A stretch of 64,000 nucleotides of DNA, from the NCBI RefSeq assembly GCF_027107535.1, contig NZ_CP114283.1, positions 5,332,001 through 5,396,000 on the forward strand, written 5' to 3'. Shown here piece by piece: positions 24,687 to 32,534 of this stretch (position 1 is its first letter; each line of letters begins with the position of its first letter). Below the pieces are notes generated by a model. That model made no database searches and was not told the DNA's origin. It saw only the letters and a list, made by a program, of their open reading frames with translations. The DNA is from Streptomyces aurantiacus. GTDB lineage: Bacteria > Actinomycetota > Actinomycetes > Streptomycetales > Streptomycetaceae. A program made the position numbers and the translations under genes.

Positions 24687-25502
24687 TCACGATGCCCTCC
24701 TCAGATCGCGGTCCGCCGTCATCTGGTCGCGCAGGCGGGCGCAGGTGCGGGTGAGCAGACGGGAGACGTGCATCTGGGAGATACCGAGCTGCTCGCCGAT
24801 CCGGCTCTGTGTCATCTCGCAGAAGAACCGCATGTACAGGATCTGCCGGTCGCGCTCGGGCAGTGCCCGCAGGAGCGGTCGGAGCGCCTCACGATTGACG
24901 ACTTGGTCGAAGCCGGGCTCCAGGGCACCATGCGTGTCGGTCAGTGGGTGGCTGTCCTCGGAGTGACCGGGCACGGCGTCCACGGACAGGGCTGCGAAGC
25001 TCACCAGCGCCCCCTGGCCCAGCTGTACCTCCGCCTCGGTCAGGCCGCTGTGCGCGGCGATCTCCTGGACCGAGGGTTCGCGGCCGTTGAGCGAAGCGAA
25101 CTCCTTGCCGGCGAAGCGGACCCGGCCACGCAGTTCCTGCACGCGCCGCGGTACATGCACGATCCAGAGTTCGTCACGTAAGTGCCGCTTCACCTCGCCG
25201 ATGATCGTCGGTACGGCAAAGCTCGGGAAGGCGGTACCGCGGCTCGGGTCGAAGCGCGATACCGCCTTGACCAGGCCCAGTTGGGCGACCTGCTTGAGGT
25301 CCTCGAAGCTCTCGCCGCGATGACGGAACCGCCCGGCGAGCCTTACGGTCATCGGCATCCAGGCGCACACCACCTCCTGCCGCAGCGCGGACCTCTCCGG
25401 GCCGTCCGGCAGGGCGGCGATACGGCTGAAGGCGTCCGCGGTGTCCGGGGCATCGTTGTAGGCGCGTGCGCTTGGTGGGCCCTTCGTGCGTGCGTACGCC
25501 AT
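24687..25502 (-). CDS. SigB/SigF-type alternative sigma factor
   Basis: A 271-residue sigma-70 factor of the B/F/G type. Region 2 contains ESFEDLKQVAQLGLVKAVSRFDPSRGTAFPSFA, followed by PTIIGEVKRHLRDELW; region 3 has LNGREPSVQEIAAHSGLTEAEV; region 4 ends with LPERDRQILYMRFFCEMTQSRIGEQLGISQMHVSRLLTR. ATG 25502 is preceded by GAGGAGG; an ATG 18 bases upstream includes that ribosome site and is less likely. No anti-sigma gene is adjacent, but the STAS antagonist upstream and many ANTAR/small membrane genes suggest a general or osmotic stress regulon. Confidence 0.93.
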   Translation of the reverse strand: MAYARTKGPPSARAYNDAPDTADAFSRIAALPDGPERSALRQEVVCAWMPMTVRLAGRFRHRGESFEDLKQVAQLGLVKAVSRFDPSRGTAFPSFAVPTIIGEVKRHLRDELWIVHVPRRVQELRGRVRFAGKEFASLNGREPSVQEIAAHSGLTEAEVQLGQGALVSFAALSVDAVPGHSEDSHPLTDTHGALEPGFDQVVNREALRPLLRALPERDRQILYMRFFCEMTQSRIGEQLGISQMHVSRLLTRTCARLRDQMTADRDLRRAS

Positions 25503-25906
25503 GGGCGCGTGCCTCCTCATCGGTGGCGTGACTCACCGTGGGAGCCGGCAGGCCGCAGCACACTGGGGAGCAGCGACAGCTGCTTCCACGGGCGTGCCTC
25601 CGGTCTGAAGCACAGCAGACGGATCCCCGGGCGGCCCGCTTTCAAACAGTTTCCGCACCAAGCAACTGCGGCTCCCCACGGGGCGCGCCACCCCGCAGTG
25701 ACGCGTCGGCGGAGTGGTGCTGTCGAGCGCTCTGCCGTTCTGCCGTTCTGCTCGCTCAACGGCTTCAAGGTCAGACAAGGGACAGACCTGATGATTGAGC
25801 TCCACAAGGTGGACTGCACAACGGGGCATCCGACGGCCGTCCTGGACACAGGCACCGGAGAGTTGAACCCACAGCTCCCGGTGCCGTCCGCTCAGCGCAC
25901 ACGCCG
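25503..25906. other. Intergenic region upstream of the sigma factor
   Basis: About 400 bases between the sigma gene start and the stop of the first ANTAR-only gene. It is less GC-biased than its surroundings and no frame is convincing. It should hold the sigma promoter; no clear hexamers were picked out. Confidence 0.4.
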
Positions 25907-26266
25907 TCACCGCCGGTCTGCCAGATGGATGCGCCGCAGCCCTCGGCTCAGTGCCCTCTGCAGTGGCTCCGGGAGCCTCTCGTCCTTCGTCGTGGCGACC
26001 AGAGCCGCAGCCACGTCCCGGAGTTTCACGTTGCAGTGCTGCGACACGTCCACCAGCAGGTTCCAGGCCCGCTCGCTGGAACACGGGGCCAGGACCATCA
26101 CCATGCCGCGCGCCTGGTCGATCACCGCACGAGTTACCAGCGCTTGACTCAACTGCTCATTTTTGGCACGCAGTTCGAGAATCTCGGCAACCAGGGCCGC
26201 GTCTCCCGTCGATGTCCCAGCCGTCACCAGCCGCTGTTCTTCGCTCCTCGATGTCGACCGAATCAC
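25907..26266 (-). CDS. ANTAR-only RNA-binding protein (1)
   Basis: A 119-residue protein: a coiled-coil-like stretch (VAEILELRAKNEQLSQALVTR) followed by an ANTAR domain (AVIDQARGMVMVLAPCSSER, AWNLLVDVSQHCNVKLRDVAAALV) and a short basic tail. There is no GAF or receiver domain, so it lacks an obvious sensor. Start GTG 26266 follows an in-frame stop and has GGGAA upstream. It is 33 bases after the next, paralogous gene on the same strand; both probably form one transcript. Confidence 0.82.
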   Translation of the reverse strand: MIRSTSRSEEQRLVTAGTSTGDAALVAEILELRAKNEQLSQALVTRAVIDQARGMVMVLAPCSSERAWNLLVDVSQHCNVKLRDVAAALVATTKDERLPEPLQRALSRGLRRIHLADRR

Positions 26267-26299
26267 GGTCGCGTCATTCCCGGACGTCGGCTGCGTGAT

Positions 26300-26701
26300 T
26301 CATGGCCTTCCCCTTGCGGACGGCTCATCCGCCAGTGGGACGCCGCACCCCTGGTCTTCCGCGTAGTGCCGCCGCAGCGCACGCCCCAGCGCACGCTGCA
26401 TCAGCCGCGGGAGCGGCTCACCCTCCCAGGCCGCGACCACGGCCGCAGACACCTCCGGAAGTTGGGTGTGGCACTGCCGCGAGATATCCACCAGCAGGTT
26501 CCTCGCCGGCCCGCGGCGGCAGGGGGCCAGGACCATCACCATCCCGCAGGCCTGGTCGATGACCATGCGGCCGGCCAGCGCCCGCCGCAGCTGATCGTTC
26601 TCGGCGCGCAGCGTCTCGACGTCGTGAGCCGCCGCCTCCCCCGCCACGGCCTCGGCCCTCAGATCCCACCAATTCTCCGGAAGCAAGGTTGTGCGCTGCA
26701 T
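26300..26701 (-). CDS. ANTAR-only RNA-binding protein (2)
   Basis: A 133-residue paralogue of the gene downstream. A leucine-rich helix (DVETLRAENDQLRRALAGRM) precedes the ANTAR domain (VIDQACGMVMVLAPCRRGPA, NLLVDISRQCHTQLPEVSAA), ending LPRLMQRALGRALRRH. The conserved Ala/Lys of 'QAKG' is C-G here. ATG 26701 has GGAGAGG upstream; an upstream in-frame ATG adds a stretch that looks non-coding. Shared 'VMVLAPC' and 'MQRAL' segments show a local gene family with the genes at 25907 and 28159. Confidence 0.82.
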   Translation of the reverse strand: MQRTTLLPENWWDLRAEAVAGEAAAHDVETLRAENDQLRRALAGRMVIDQACGMVMVLAPCRRGPARNLLVDISRQCHTQLPEVSAAVVAAWEGEPLPRLMQRALGRALRRHYAEDQGCGVPLADEPSARGRP

Positions 26702-26784
26702 GGCATGTGCCTCTCCACGATTTCCGCGCGTCCGGTGTGGCTCAAGCCACCCCGGGATCTCCGGATGCCGGGCAACTTCATCGG

Positions 26785-27063
26785 TCACCCGCGGCGTTCA
26801 CGGTCCCGACGGTCCTCGCGCCTCCAGCGCGCCTGGTGCTGACGGCTGTAGCGACGGTTCCAGCGCTCCTGACGGTCCCGGCGGTTCTCGTAGTCCCGGT
26901 AGTCCCCGAGATCGGAACCGTCGCCACGGATCCCGCCTCCCCCACGATCGCGGCCGTGCCGGGTGGCGCCGAACACCAGCACCGCCGCGGCCACCCACCA
27001 GATGGGGTCCATGAATCCGAGGCCGAACAAAACCCCGATCAGGATGACAAGAAGAACGAACAC
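26785..27063 (-). CDS. Small hydrophobic protein with basic tail (paralogue A)
   Basis: A 92-residue protein from GTG 27063 (GGGGAGG upstream): VFVLLVILIGVLFGLGFMDP, then IWWVAAAVLVFGATRHG, then a long hydrophilic tail rich in Arg, Asp and Gly. The core 'GFGFxxxxxWWVAAVLLV' is shared with the 60-residue protein at 27773, so the two are divergent paralogues. Membrane insertion is likely; function unknown. Confidence 0.7.
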   Translation of the reverse strand: MFVLLVILIGVLFGLGFMDPIWWVAAAVLVFGATRHGRDRGGGGIRGDGSDLGDYRDYENRRDRQERWNRRYSRQHQARWRREDRRDRERRG

Positions 27064-27444
27064 GGCGGGCCTCCCCGGAGCAGAACGAAGCGTGACTGCC
27101 GGGGGCCAGGGCCTGTACGAACAGCGTAGCCCTCCCCAGAGGTTACGGACAGCGACCCACGTCAGCGGCCTCCGCAGGATCCAGATGGCCACTTGACGCC
27201 TGTTCAGGGAGCGCGGCGAGGGCTAGCGTGTCAGGTACGGCCCGAGCCCCCGGCAGCGTCGAACTCCTCTCGCGCTCCCTCGTGGGCGCACCTCGCGCAT
27301 CAGTGCCGGACCCCGTCCCGCCCCCCAGCGGGCGCTCCCACACTCACCGTCGCTACGCGACCCCGTCGCAGCCTCGATGCGCCCCATGCGGGCATCCCCC
27401 TCAACTGCCCGCCGCGTCGCACGCATCCACCGCAGGCGGTACGC

Positions 27445-27657
27445 ATGTACGTACTGATCGTTCCGGCTTCCGTCCCCTTCGTCCTGCTCGCCACCGTGAT
27501 GGGCTTGTCCTGGTGGGGGGACCACGTCCTGCCGGCGCCGCCTGCCGAGCCGGTCGACCATCCCACCGAGGCTTCGTTCGTCCCAGCGGCCCCTGCCCGG
27601 CTCGCGGAACTCCCCCGTTTCGACACCGCGTTGACAAGGGAGGTGGCCGGGTGTTGA
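27445..27657 (+). CDS. Small single-helix membrane protein
   Basis: A 70-residue protein: MYVLIVPASVPFVLLATVMG, LSWWGDHVLPAPPAEPVD and a polar tail. One membrane helix with the C-terminus outside or inside undetermined. The ribosome site is weak. Similar short 'MGLxWWEDHVL' proteins recur in streptomycetes as far as I remember. The reading frame has strong GC3 bias only from this ATG onward. Confidence 0.55.
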   Translation: MYVLIVPASVPFVLLATVMGLSWWGDHVLPAPPAEPVDHPTEASFVPAAPARLAELPRFDTALTREVAGC

Positions 27658-27772
27658 CTGCCAGTACGGCGTAGGGCTGTGCCACTCCGGATCACTCGGG
27701 ACGCATTCCACCTCGCAGCTTCGCCCGGACCCCGCGGAACACAGGAACTTCCCGCGATCTGGAGGCCCGGCG

Positions 27773-27955
27773 ATGCTTTGGATTCTTCTCCTTCTGCTGA
27801 TCCTGGTGGTGTTCGGGTTCGGCTTCACCATGCAGACCCTTTGGTGGGTCGCCGCCGTACTCCTCGTCGTCTGGATCGTCGGCTTCTCCATGCGCGGGCG
27901 GGGCGGCGGCGGACGCCGCGGCGGCGGCCGCCGGTACAGCCGCAGTCGCGGATAG
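27773..27955 (+). CDS. Small hydrophobic protein with Gly/Arg tail (paralogue B)
   Basis: A 60-residue protein: MLWILLLLLILVVFGFGFTM, QTLWWVAAVLLVVWIVGFSM, then an Arg/Gly-rich tail (RGRGGGGRRGGGRRYSRSRG). Two short membrane helices and a strongly basic tail. It is preceded by CTGGAGG. Its core matches the protein encoded on the opposite strand at 26785-27063. Confidence 0.72.
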   Translation: MLWILLLLLILVVFGFGFTMQTLWWVAAVLLVVWIVGFSMRGRGGGGRRGGGRRYSRSRG

Positions 27956-28158
27956 CGCACGCACCAGGCGCTCTCCCGCCCTTCGGGACGGCGCCCCGTA
28001 CGGCGATCACGCCCGAAATCCGGGGGTGCCGAGGTGCGTTCGGTGCTTCCCTCGTCGGGGTCTCTGCCCGAAGGTAGCCGCTGAGGGACCGACAGGACTA
28101 CGGTGGGGGAACTGGCCCCAGTCCCCGGCTCCGCGAAAATGACCAAGCAAGGTGTGTC

Positions 28159-28518
28159 ATGCAGCGCACATTGAGCACATACGGGGAGCGTTGGTCTCGA
28201 ACAGAGTCACTCGTCTGGGATGAGAGCAGTCCTGCCGGCGAGGTCAGGACTCTTCGCTCGGAGAACGTGGAACTGCGCCGACGGCTGCGCAGGCGTGCAG
28301 TCGCCCTACGGGCTCAGGGCGTGGTCATGGCGCTCGTGCCGTGTTCCAGCGCACACGCCAAGGACTTTCTCGCTGATCTGGCCGATCACTGCGGCCTCCC
28401 GGTGCGCGACGTCGCCCGGGCCCTCGTCGGCACCTTCGAGGGCCGTCCACTCACGGCGAAGATGCAGCGCGAGCTCGGCAGCGCGGTGGTGCGCCTCAAG
28501 GGTGCCGCTCGGGCCTGA
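28159..28518 (+). CDS. ANTAR-only RNA-binding protein (3)
   Basis: A 119-residue protein: a helix GEVRTLRSENVELRRRLRRR, then an ANTAR domain (ALRAQGVVMALVPCSSAHAK, DFLADLADHCGLPVRDVARAL) and LTAKMQRELGSAVVRL. It is the third paralogue of the ANTAR-only family at 25907 and 26300, here on the other strand and more diverged (QARG has become RAQG). No sensor domain. Ends 162 bases before the next gene. Confidence 0.78.
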   Translation: MQRTLSTYGERWSRTESLVWDESSPAGEVRTLRSENVELRRRLRRRAVALRAQGVVMALVPCSSAHAKDFLADLADHCGLPVRDVARALVGTFEGRPLTAKMQRELGSAVVRLKGAARA

Positions 28519-28680
28519 GCAGGTCAGCCGCTCCTCCTTCCGGCCGCGCGTTCCTGTTCCCTCGGCCGAAGATGCACGACACCGGATCAGACACCGGGCC
28601 CCCGCGTCGGACTGACACGCGCCGCCGCGCAGAGGCCGCACCCGCCGTTGGAGCGGGGACTTGAACCACGGGAGGTTCAC

Positions 28681-29250
28681 ATGCTTGAAGGCCATGTCCG
28701 TAAGCCGAAGATCGACCGGGCGTTCCGCGCTTCGGACGGTCAACCGGTTGAGTTCGAAGGCAAGACGGTGCACCTTGCCTTCGATATTTCCATGAAGTGG
28801 GCGACGTCCAGGCTGGCAATCACCTTCACCTCTTTCGTGGGCACACCGCCCCAGGGCGTGTGTCTGGAACTGTCGGAGGGCGATCTGCTCGTCAACGGCT
28901 CCCGGTCGTCGGGCGTCTGCCTGTGGACCGACTCGGCGCCGCCGGTGGTATACCTGAAGCCGCTGATCAAGCCCACCGCCACGTCGACGCTACAGGTCTG
29001 GAACTGCTGGCGAGGCGGGGACGGGGAACCCCAGATGTGGCGGGGCAACGCCGGTCTGCTCGTCGACCTCAACCCCGGCGCGTCCTACCGCTTCAGCTGC
29101 AGCGACGGCACCGGACATGCCGACTTCACCGATCTCATCTTCGGCCTGGAGATCCAGGAGAAGACCAGCGACCCGTGGCTGGATCCGCTGCCGCCCCGGA
29201 CATTCACCCGGGGTACAGACTCCACCCACCCCCGCAGCCCCGACGCGTGA
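28681..29250 (+). CDS. Protein of unknown function, probable beta-sandwich
   Basis: A 189-residue protein that I do not recognise. Ribosome site GGGAGG precedes ATG 28681. The sequence alternates hydrophobic and polar residues in many short strands (VHLAFDISMKWATSRLAITF, TSTLQVWNCWRGGD, ASYRFSCSDGTGHADFTDLI), suggesting an all-beta fold; it has five cysteines and no signal peptide or membrane helix. The Pro/Thr-rich C-terminus looks disordered. It stands alone between the ANTAR gene and the arabinanase locus, facing the latter's terminator. Confidence 0.65.
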   Translation: MLEGHVRKPKIDRAFRASDGQPVEFEGKTVHLAFDISMKWATSRLAITFTSFVGTPPQGVCLELSEGDLLVNGSRSSGVCLWTDSAPPVVYLKPLIKPTATSTLQVWNCWRGGDGEPQMWRGNAGLLVDLNPGASYRFSCSDGTGHADFTDLIFGLEIQEKTSDPWLDPLPPRTFTRGTDSTHPRSPDA

Positions 29251-29456
29251 TCGCCGGCACCCGGCACCTCAGTTCGCAGTCCCGCCGTAGTCCTCACGCA
29301 TGACCCGCTGACCGGAGCGCCCCCCAACCTGTCTCGGCGTGAGTCGTGGCCGCCTCCCCGCACGACCTGGCCGCCGCGGGCCCGTGGGTACCGGTCGCAG
29401 CTCTCGGCCCCGTCGACGCCACCGCCCGAGGTGGCGCAGGCGTGGAACGGCGAAGG

Positions 29457-29510
29457 CCCGGGCGGCCGGGTGCGACTCGGCCGCCCGGGTTCCTCACCTG
29501 TCCGGTGAGG
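29457..29510. terminator. Tandem hairpins after the GH43 gene
   Basis: Two perfect inverted repeats sit just beyond the GH43 stop on the minus strand: CCTCACC-5 nt-GGTGAGG (29492-29510) and CCCGGGCGGCC-11 nt-GGCCGCCCGGG (29457-29489). The second also terminates any plus-strand transcription from the unknown gene. No T run is present. Confidence 0.65.
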
Positions 29511-29522
29511 ACATGCGTTCCC

Positions 29523-30953
29523 TCAGACGATCATCCACTGCTGGTTCGTGCCGGAGTTGCAGGTCGACTGGTCCAGGGCCGCGCCGTTGGCGGTGGACCC
29601 TCCGGCGATCTGCAGGCACTTGCCGCTGTTGACGTTGGTGTACGTGAGGTAGGCGCCGATCACCGCTGTCCTCTTCCACAACTGGTGCGAGGCTCCCGTG
29701 CACGTCGACTGGACGGCGGTCGCGCCGTTGGCGGTGGAGGCTCCGGCGACCTGGAGACACTTGCCGCTGTTGACGTTGACCAGCTGATAGTTGGAGCCGA
29801 CGGCGGTGGGCTGCCACTGCTGGTTGGTGCCGGAGTTGCAGTTCCCGGAGTTCACCGATGCCCCGTCAGCCGTACTCGCCGACCAGACGTCCGCGCACTT
29901 GTCGGCGTTCCGGTTCCACAGGTGGTTGTTCGGAGCGGCGAGTGGACCGGAGAGGACAGGCCACCCGTTCGCGAAGGTCAGCTGACGGATGTCGAGTGCC
30001 TCCCGCCCTGCCTGGTCGGCGTCGTAGTAGTGGTAGGCGAGGTACTTGGACGAGCCGTCGTCGTAGGCGTCGGCACCGCCGGCGGCCACCCTCGGGCGAG
30101 CGCCGTTGAGGACGGTGGTCCCTCCGTTCGAGAGCATGTTGGTGCCGTTCTGGTCGAGATACGGTCCTGTGATGCTGGTGGACCGTCCGACCACCGTGTA
30201 GTAGTTGCTGTTGGTCCCGCTGCAGCACAGGCCCTTGGAGCCGAAGAGGTAGTAGAAGCCGCCGTTGAGGACGATCGTCGGGTTCTCGATGCCGACGGCG
30301 AGGTGCCAGAGGTTGTGGTCGGTGGTGGACAGCTTGCCGGTGGACTGGTCCAGGACGTGCATGTAGGTACCGGGGCCGGTGAAGGAACCCCAGGAGATGT
30401 ACAGGCGGCCGTCCGGCCCCCAGTCGACGTTCGGGTCGATCGGGTAGTTGACGTCCGTGACCATGCCCTGGTCGGTCCACGGACCCTCGATGTTCGTCGC
30501 GGTGGCCACTCCCATCACTGCGTACGAGGTGCCCCAGCGGGAACCGGCGTAGTACAGGTGGTACTTGCCGTTGAACTGCTTGATCTCCGGGGCCCAGATG
30601 TTCGGCGGCGTCGAACCGAGCTTCGCGGTGATCCAGGACGGGGTCGCCCCCCAGACGTTCCCCACCTTCGTCCATCCGGACGCCGCGGTACCACCGCACG
30701 TCTTGCGGATGGTGATGGATCCACTGGGGTTGAGCGAGTCGTTCTCGAACCCGGTGGAGAAGCCGTAGTAGCAGCTCCCCACCTTGATGAGGCTCGGGTC
30801 ATGCATACGGACGTCACCGCTGAGGGCCTGGGCGGGAGAGGCGGTGACCATACCGAGGACGGTCAGGAAGGCCACGAAAACCGCCCCGAGTGCGGACCGG
30901 CCGCGTCTTGCGCGTATTGCGGGACGCGGCCCCGGGTGATGGTCGACGCGCAT
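29523..30953 (-). CDS. Secreted GH43-like arabinanase with C-terminal CBM13
   Basis: A 476-residue secreted enzyme. After an Arg-rich start and a long signal peptide (SALGAVFVAFLTVLGMVTAS, cleavage near PAQA-L), residues 45-340 form a five-bladed-propeller GH43-type domain of the arabinanase kind: the HDPSLI motif carries the catalytic Asp, and PPNIWAPEIKQFNGKYHLYY, NPTIVLNGGFYYLF and TSITGPYLDQNG are family-typical. Residues 345-476 are a ricin-type CBM13 with three QxW repeats (NQQWQP, SHQLWKR, NQQWMIV). AAGGAG precedes ATG 30953. It likely degrades arabinan side chains of pectin, which fits the rhamnosidases upstream; exact linkage is not proven. Confidence 0.88.
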   Translation of the reverse strand: MRVDHHPGPRPAIRARRGRSALGAVFVAFLTVLGMVTASPAQALSGDVRMHDPSLIKVGSCYYGFSTGFENDSLNPSGSITIRKTCGGTAASGWTKVGNVWGATPSWITAKLGSTPPNIWAPEIKQFNGKYHLYYAGSRWGTSYAVMGVATATNIEGPWTDQGMVTDVNYPIDPNVDWGPDGRLYISWGSFTGPGTYMHVLDQSTGKLSTTDHNLWHLAVGIENPTIVLNGGFYYLFGSKGLCCSGTNSNYYTVVGRSTSITGPYLDQNGTNMLSNGGTTVLNGARPRVAAGGADAYDDGSSKYLAYHYYDADQAGREALDIRQLTFANGWPVLSGPLAAPNNHLWNRNADKCADVWSASTADGASVNSGNCNSGTNQQWQPTAVGSNYQLVNVNSGKCLQVAGASTANGATAVQSTCTGASHQLWKRTAVIGAYLTYTNVNSGKCLQIAGGSTANGAALDQSTCNSGTNQQWMIV

Positions 30954-31039
30954 ACGAGACTCCTTCGTGTCGCTGTTTGACGGACAGGAACGCATCCCCC
31001 ACGCGGGCGTCGGCCGTTCCGGGCTGCGCGGCGTTTCCA

Positions 31040-31077
31040 TGTCCGCGCCCCATCGGGGAGGGGATGGGGCGCGGACA
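31040..31077. terminator. Hairpin between GH43 gene and IS element
   Basis: A perfect 14-bp stem (TGTCCGCGCCCCAT with its complement) around a 10-base loop. On the minus strand it follows the sugar-importer operon (now separated by the IS) and precedes the GH43 gene, so it probably terminated that operon before GH43, which would then use its own promoter. Confidence 0.6.
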
Positions 31078-31194
31078 CCTACCGGACCAGCGGCTCTGCT
31101 GGATCGCGGCGTCGGGGACGTGTGGGGGGGGGCGGCTTTCCGTCCGCCTCGCACAGGTTGGGATCGATGCCGAAACCTGGCGGTCGGGCGGCTA

Positions 31195-31213
31195 GGCCGT
31201 GTTTTAGAACGGG
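31195..31213 (+). repeat. IS terminal inverted repeat, left
   Basis: GGCCGTGTTTTAGAACGGG, identical to the reverse complement of 32516-32534; preceded by TA. Confidence 0.92.
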
Positions 31214-31249
31214 GTTTGTTGCCGCGCCTGATGCCGTGATGATCTCGGT

Positions 31250-32119
31250 GTGGGACGTGGGGATCTCTCGGATGAGCAGTGGGCAGTGCTGGAACCGCTG
31301 TTGCCCGTCGCGCAGGTCGGCAGGCCGTCAGCATGCCGGCGGAGGCTGATCGATGGGATCCGCTGGCGGGTACGGACTGGTGCCCCATGGCGGGACCTGC
31401 CGGGTCAGTACGGGCCGTGGCAGACGGTCTACGGGCTGTTCCGTCGCTGGCAACGCACCGGTGTCTGGGCAGCAGTACTGAGCGGGCTGCAGGCCAGGGC
31501 CGATGCCGGCGGGCTGATCACGTGGGAGGTGAATGTCGACTCCACGGTCTGCCGGGCTCACCAGCACGCGGCCGGCGCCCGCCGGGACGGGAAGACTCAG
31601 AAGGAGCCGCCCGGCGGGATCGTCGCCGAGCCGGACGATCACGCACTCGGCCGGTCTCGAGGCGGTCTGACCACCAAGATTCATCTGGCGTGCGAACAAG
31701 GCCAACGGCCCTTGTCGTTGCTGGTCACGGCAGGGCAGCGGGGTGACAGCCCGCAGTTCGTGGCCGTACTGGAAGGCATCCGTGTGCCCCGGCTCGGCGC
31801 GGGGCGACCGCGCAGACGGCCGCTGCGGGTCCGTGGTGACAAGGCGTACTCATCGCGCGCCAACCGCGCCTACTTACGCCGACGCGGGATCCGGGCCACC
31901 ATCCCGGAACCGGCCGATCAGGCCGGCCATCGCAGACGCCGCGGCAGCAACGGCGGGCGACCGCCGGCCTTCGACCGCGAGGACTACAAGGCCCGGCACG
32001 CGGTCGAGTGCGGCATCAACCGGCTCAAGCGCAATCGGGCGGTGGCCACCCGGTTCGACAAGCTCGCCGTCCGCTTCGAGGCCACCGTCCACATCGCCGC
32101 CATCAACGAATGGCTGTGA
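31250..32119 (+). CDS. IS5-family DDE transposase
   Basis: A 289-residue transposase. It begins at GTG 31250 with the usual [15 protein letters not shown] domain (DUF4096-like), then [22 protein letters not shown]. The DDE residues are visible: Asp in [12 protein letters not shown], Asp in [13 protein letters not shown], Glu in [12 protein letters not shown]. The frame is uninterrupted and full length. It contains one TTA codon (31874-31876), so full translation would need the bldA tRNA and transposition may rise in differentiated mycelium. Confidence 0.93.
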   Translation: MGRGDLSDEQWAVLEPLLPVAQVGRPSACRRRLIDGIRWRVRTGAPWRDLPGQYGPWQTVYGLFRRWQRTGVWAAVLSGLQARADAGGLITWEVNVDSTVCRAHQHAAGARRDGKTQKEPPGGIVAEPDDHALGRSRGGLTTKIHLACEQGQRPLSLLVTAGQRGDSPQFVAVLEGIRVPRLGAGRPRRRPLRVRGDKAYSSRANRAYLRRRGIRATIPEPADQAGHRRRRGSNGGRPPAFDREDYKARHAVECGINRLKRNRAVATRFDKLAVRFEATVHIAAINEWL

Positions 32120-32195
32120 CTTGGCGCTTCCGCACCGCATGCCATCCTGGCGGCGGCAACCCGCAGCACGTCGGCACAAGGGAGACAGCGGACCA

Positions 32196-32525
32196 ATGGC
32201 GGCTGAGTACTACTGCGCCGACAGCGAGAACGGCCATCACATCGACGACCCGTCCGAGGACGCCCTGTTCGACCTCATCAGCGAACTGAACGACGCGGAC
32301 AACACGTTCGTCGTCATCCAGCCCGACCAGGACGACCCCGCCTGGTTCGCCTCCGTGGCCGTCCTCGACGAAGGCGGCTACGAGACCGTCCGCCGCGACA
32401 CCGCCCGCCGCGAACACGAGGTCACCACTGACACCAGCATCGGCCGGATCGCAGGCGACCTCATCATTTGGCTGGCCGCCCGCGACTTCCCCGGACAGCC
32501 AACTCGGCAGACCAGCCCGTTCTAA
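32196..32525 (+). CDS. IS passenger gene, possibly Imm1-like immunity protein
   Basis: A 109-residue acidic protein beginning MAAEYYCADSENGHHIDDPS, then DALFDLISELNDADNTFVVI, DPAWFASVAVLDEGGYETVR, REHEVTTDTSIGRIAGDLII and WLAARDFPG. This pattern resembles the Imm1 family of polymorphic-toxin immunity proteins as I remember it, but the match is not certain. It starts 76 bases after the transposase stop and its TAA lies inside the right terminal repeat, so the gene is physically part of the mobile unit. No toxin gene is beside it. No ribosome site stronger than GGGAGA is seen. Confidence 0.7.
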   Translation: MAAEYYCADSENGHHIDDPSEDALFDLISELNDADNTFVVIQPDQDDPAWFASVAVLDEGGYETVRRDTARREHEVTTDTSIGRIAGDLIIWLAARDFPGQPTRQTSPF

Positions 32526-32534
32526 AACACGGCC
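32516..32534 (-). repeat. IS terminal inverted repeat, right
   Basis: Reverse complement of the left repeat, 19/19 identical, followed by TA. It contains the stop codon of the passenger gene and supplies the last base of the permease stop codon on the minus strand. Confidence 0.92.

Larger units (their letters stand above)
31195..32534 (+). mobile_element. Complete IS5-family (IS427-type) insertion sequence with passenger gene
   Basis: A 1340-bp element bounded by 19-bp perfect terminal inverted repeats (GGCCGTGTTTTAGAACGGG) and flanked on both sides by TA, the likely target duplication. It carries an intact DDE transposase (31250-32119) and a second gene (32196-32525) with no transposase features. 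The right-hand TA is part of the stop codon of the sugar permease. Perfect ends and intact frames suggest recent arrival. Confidence 0.9.
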
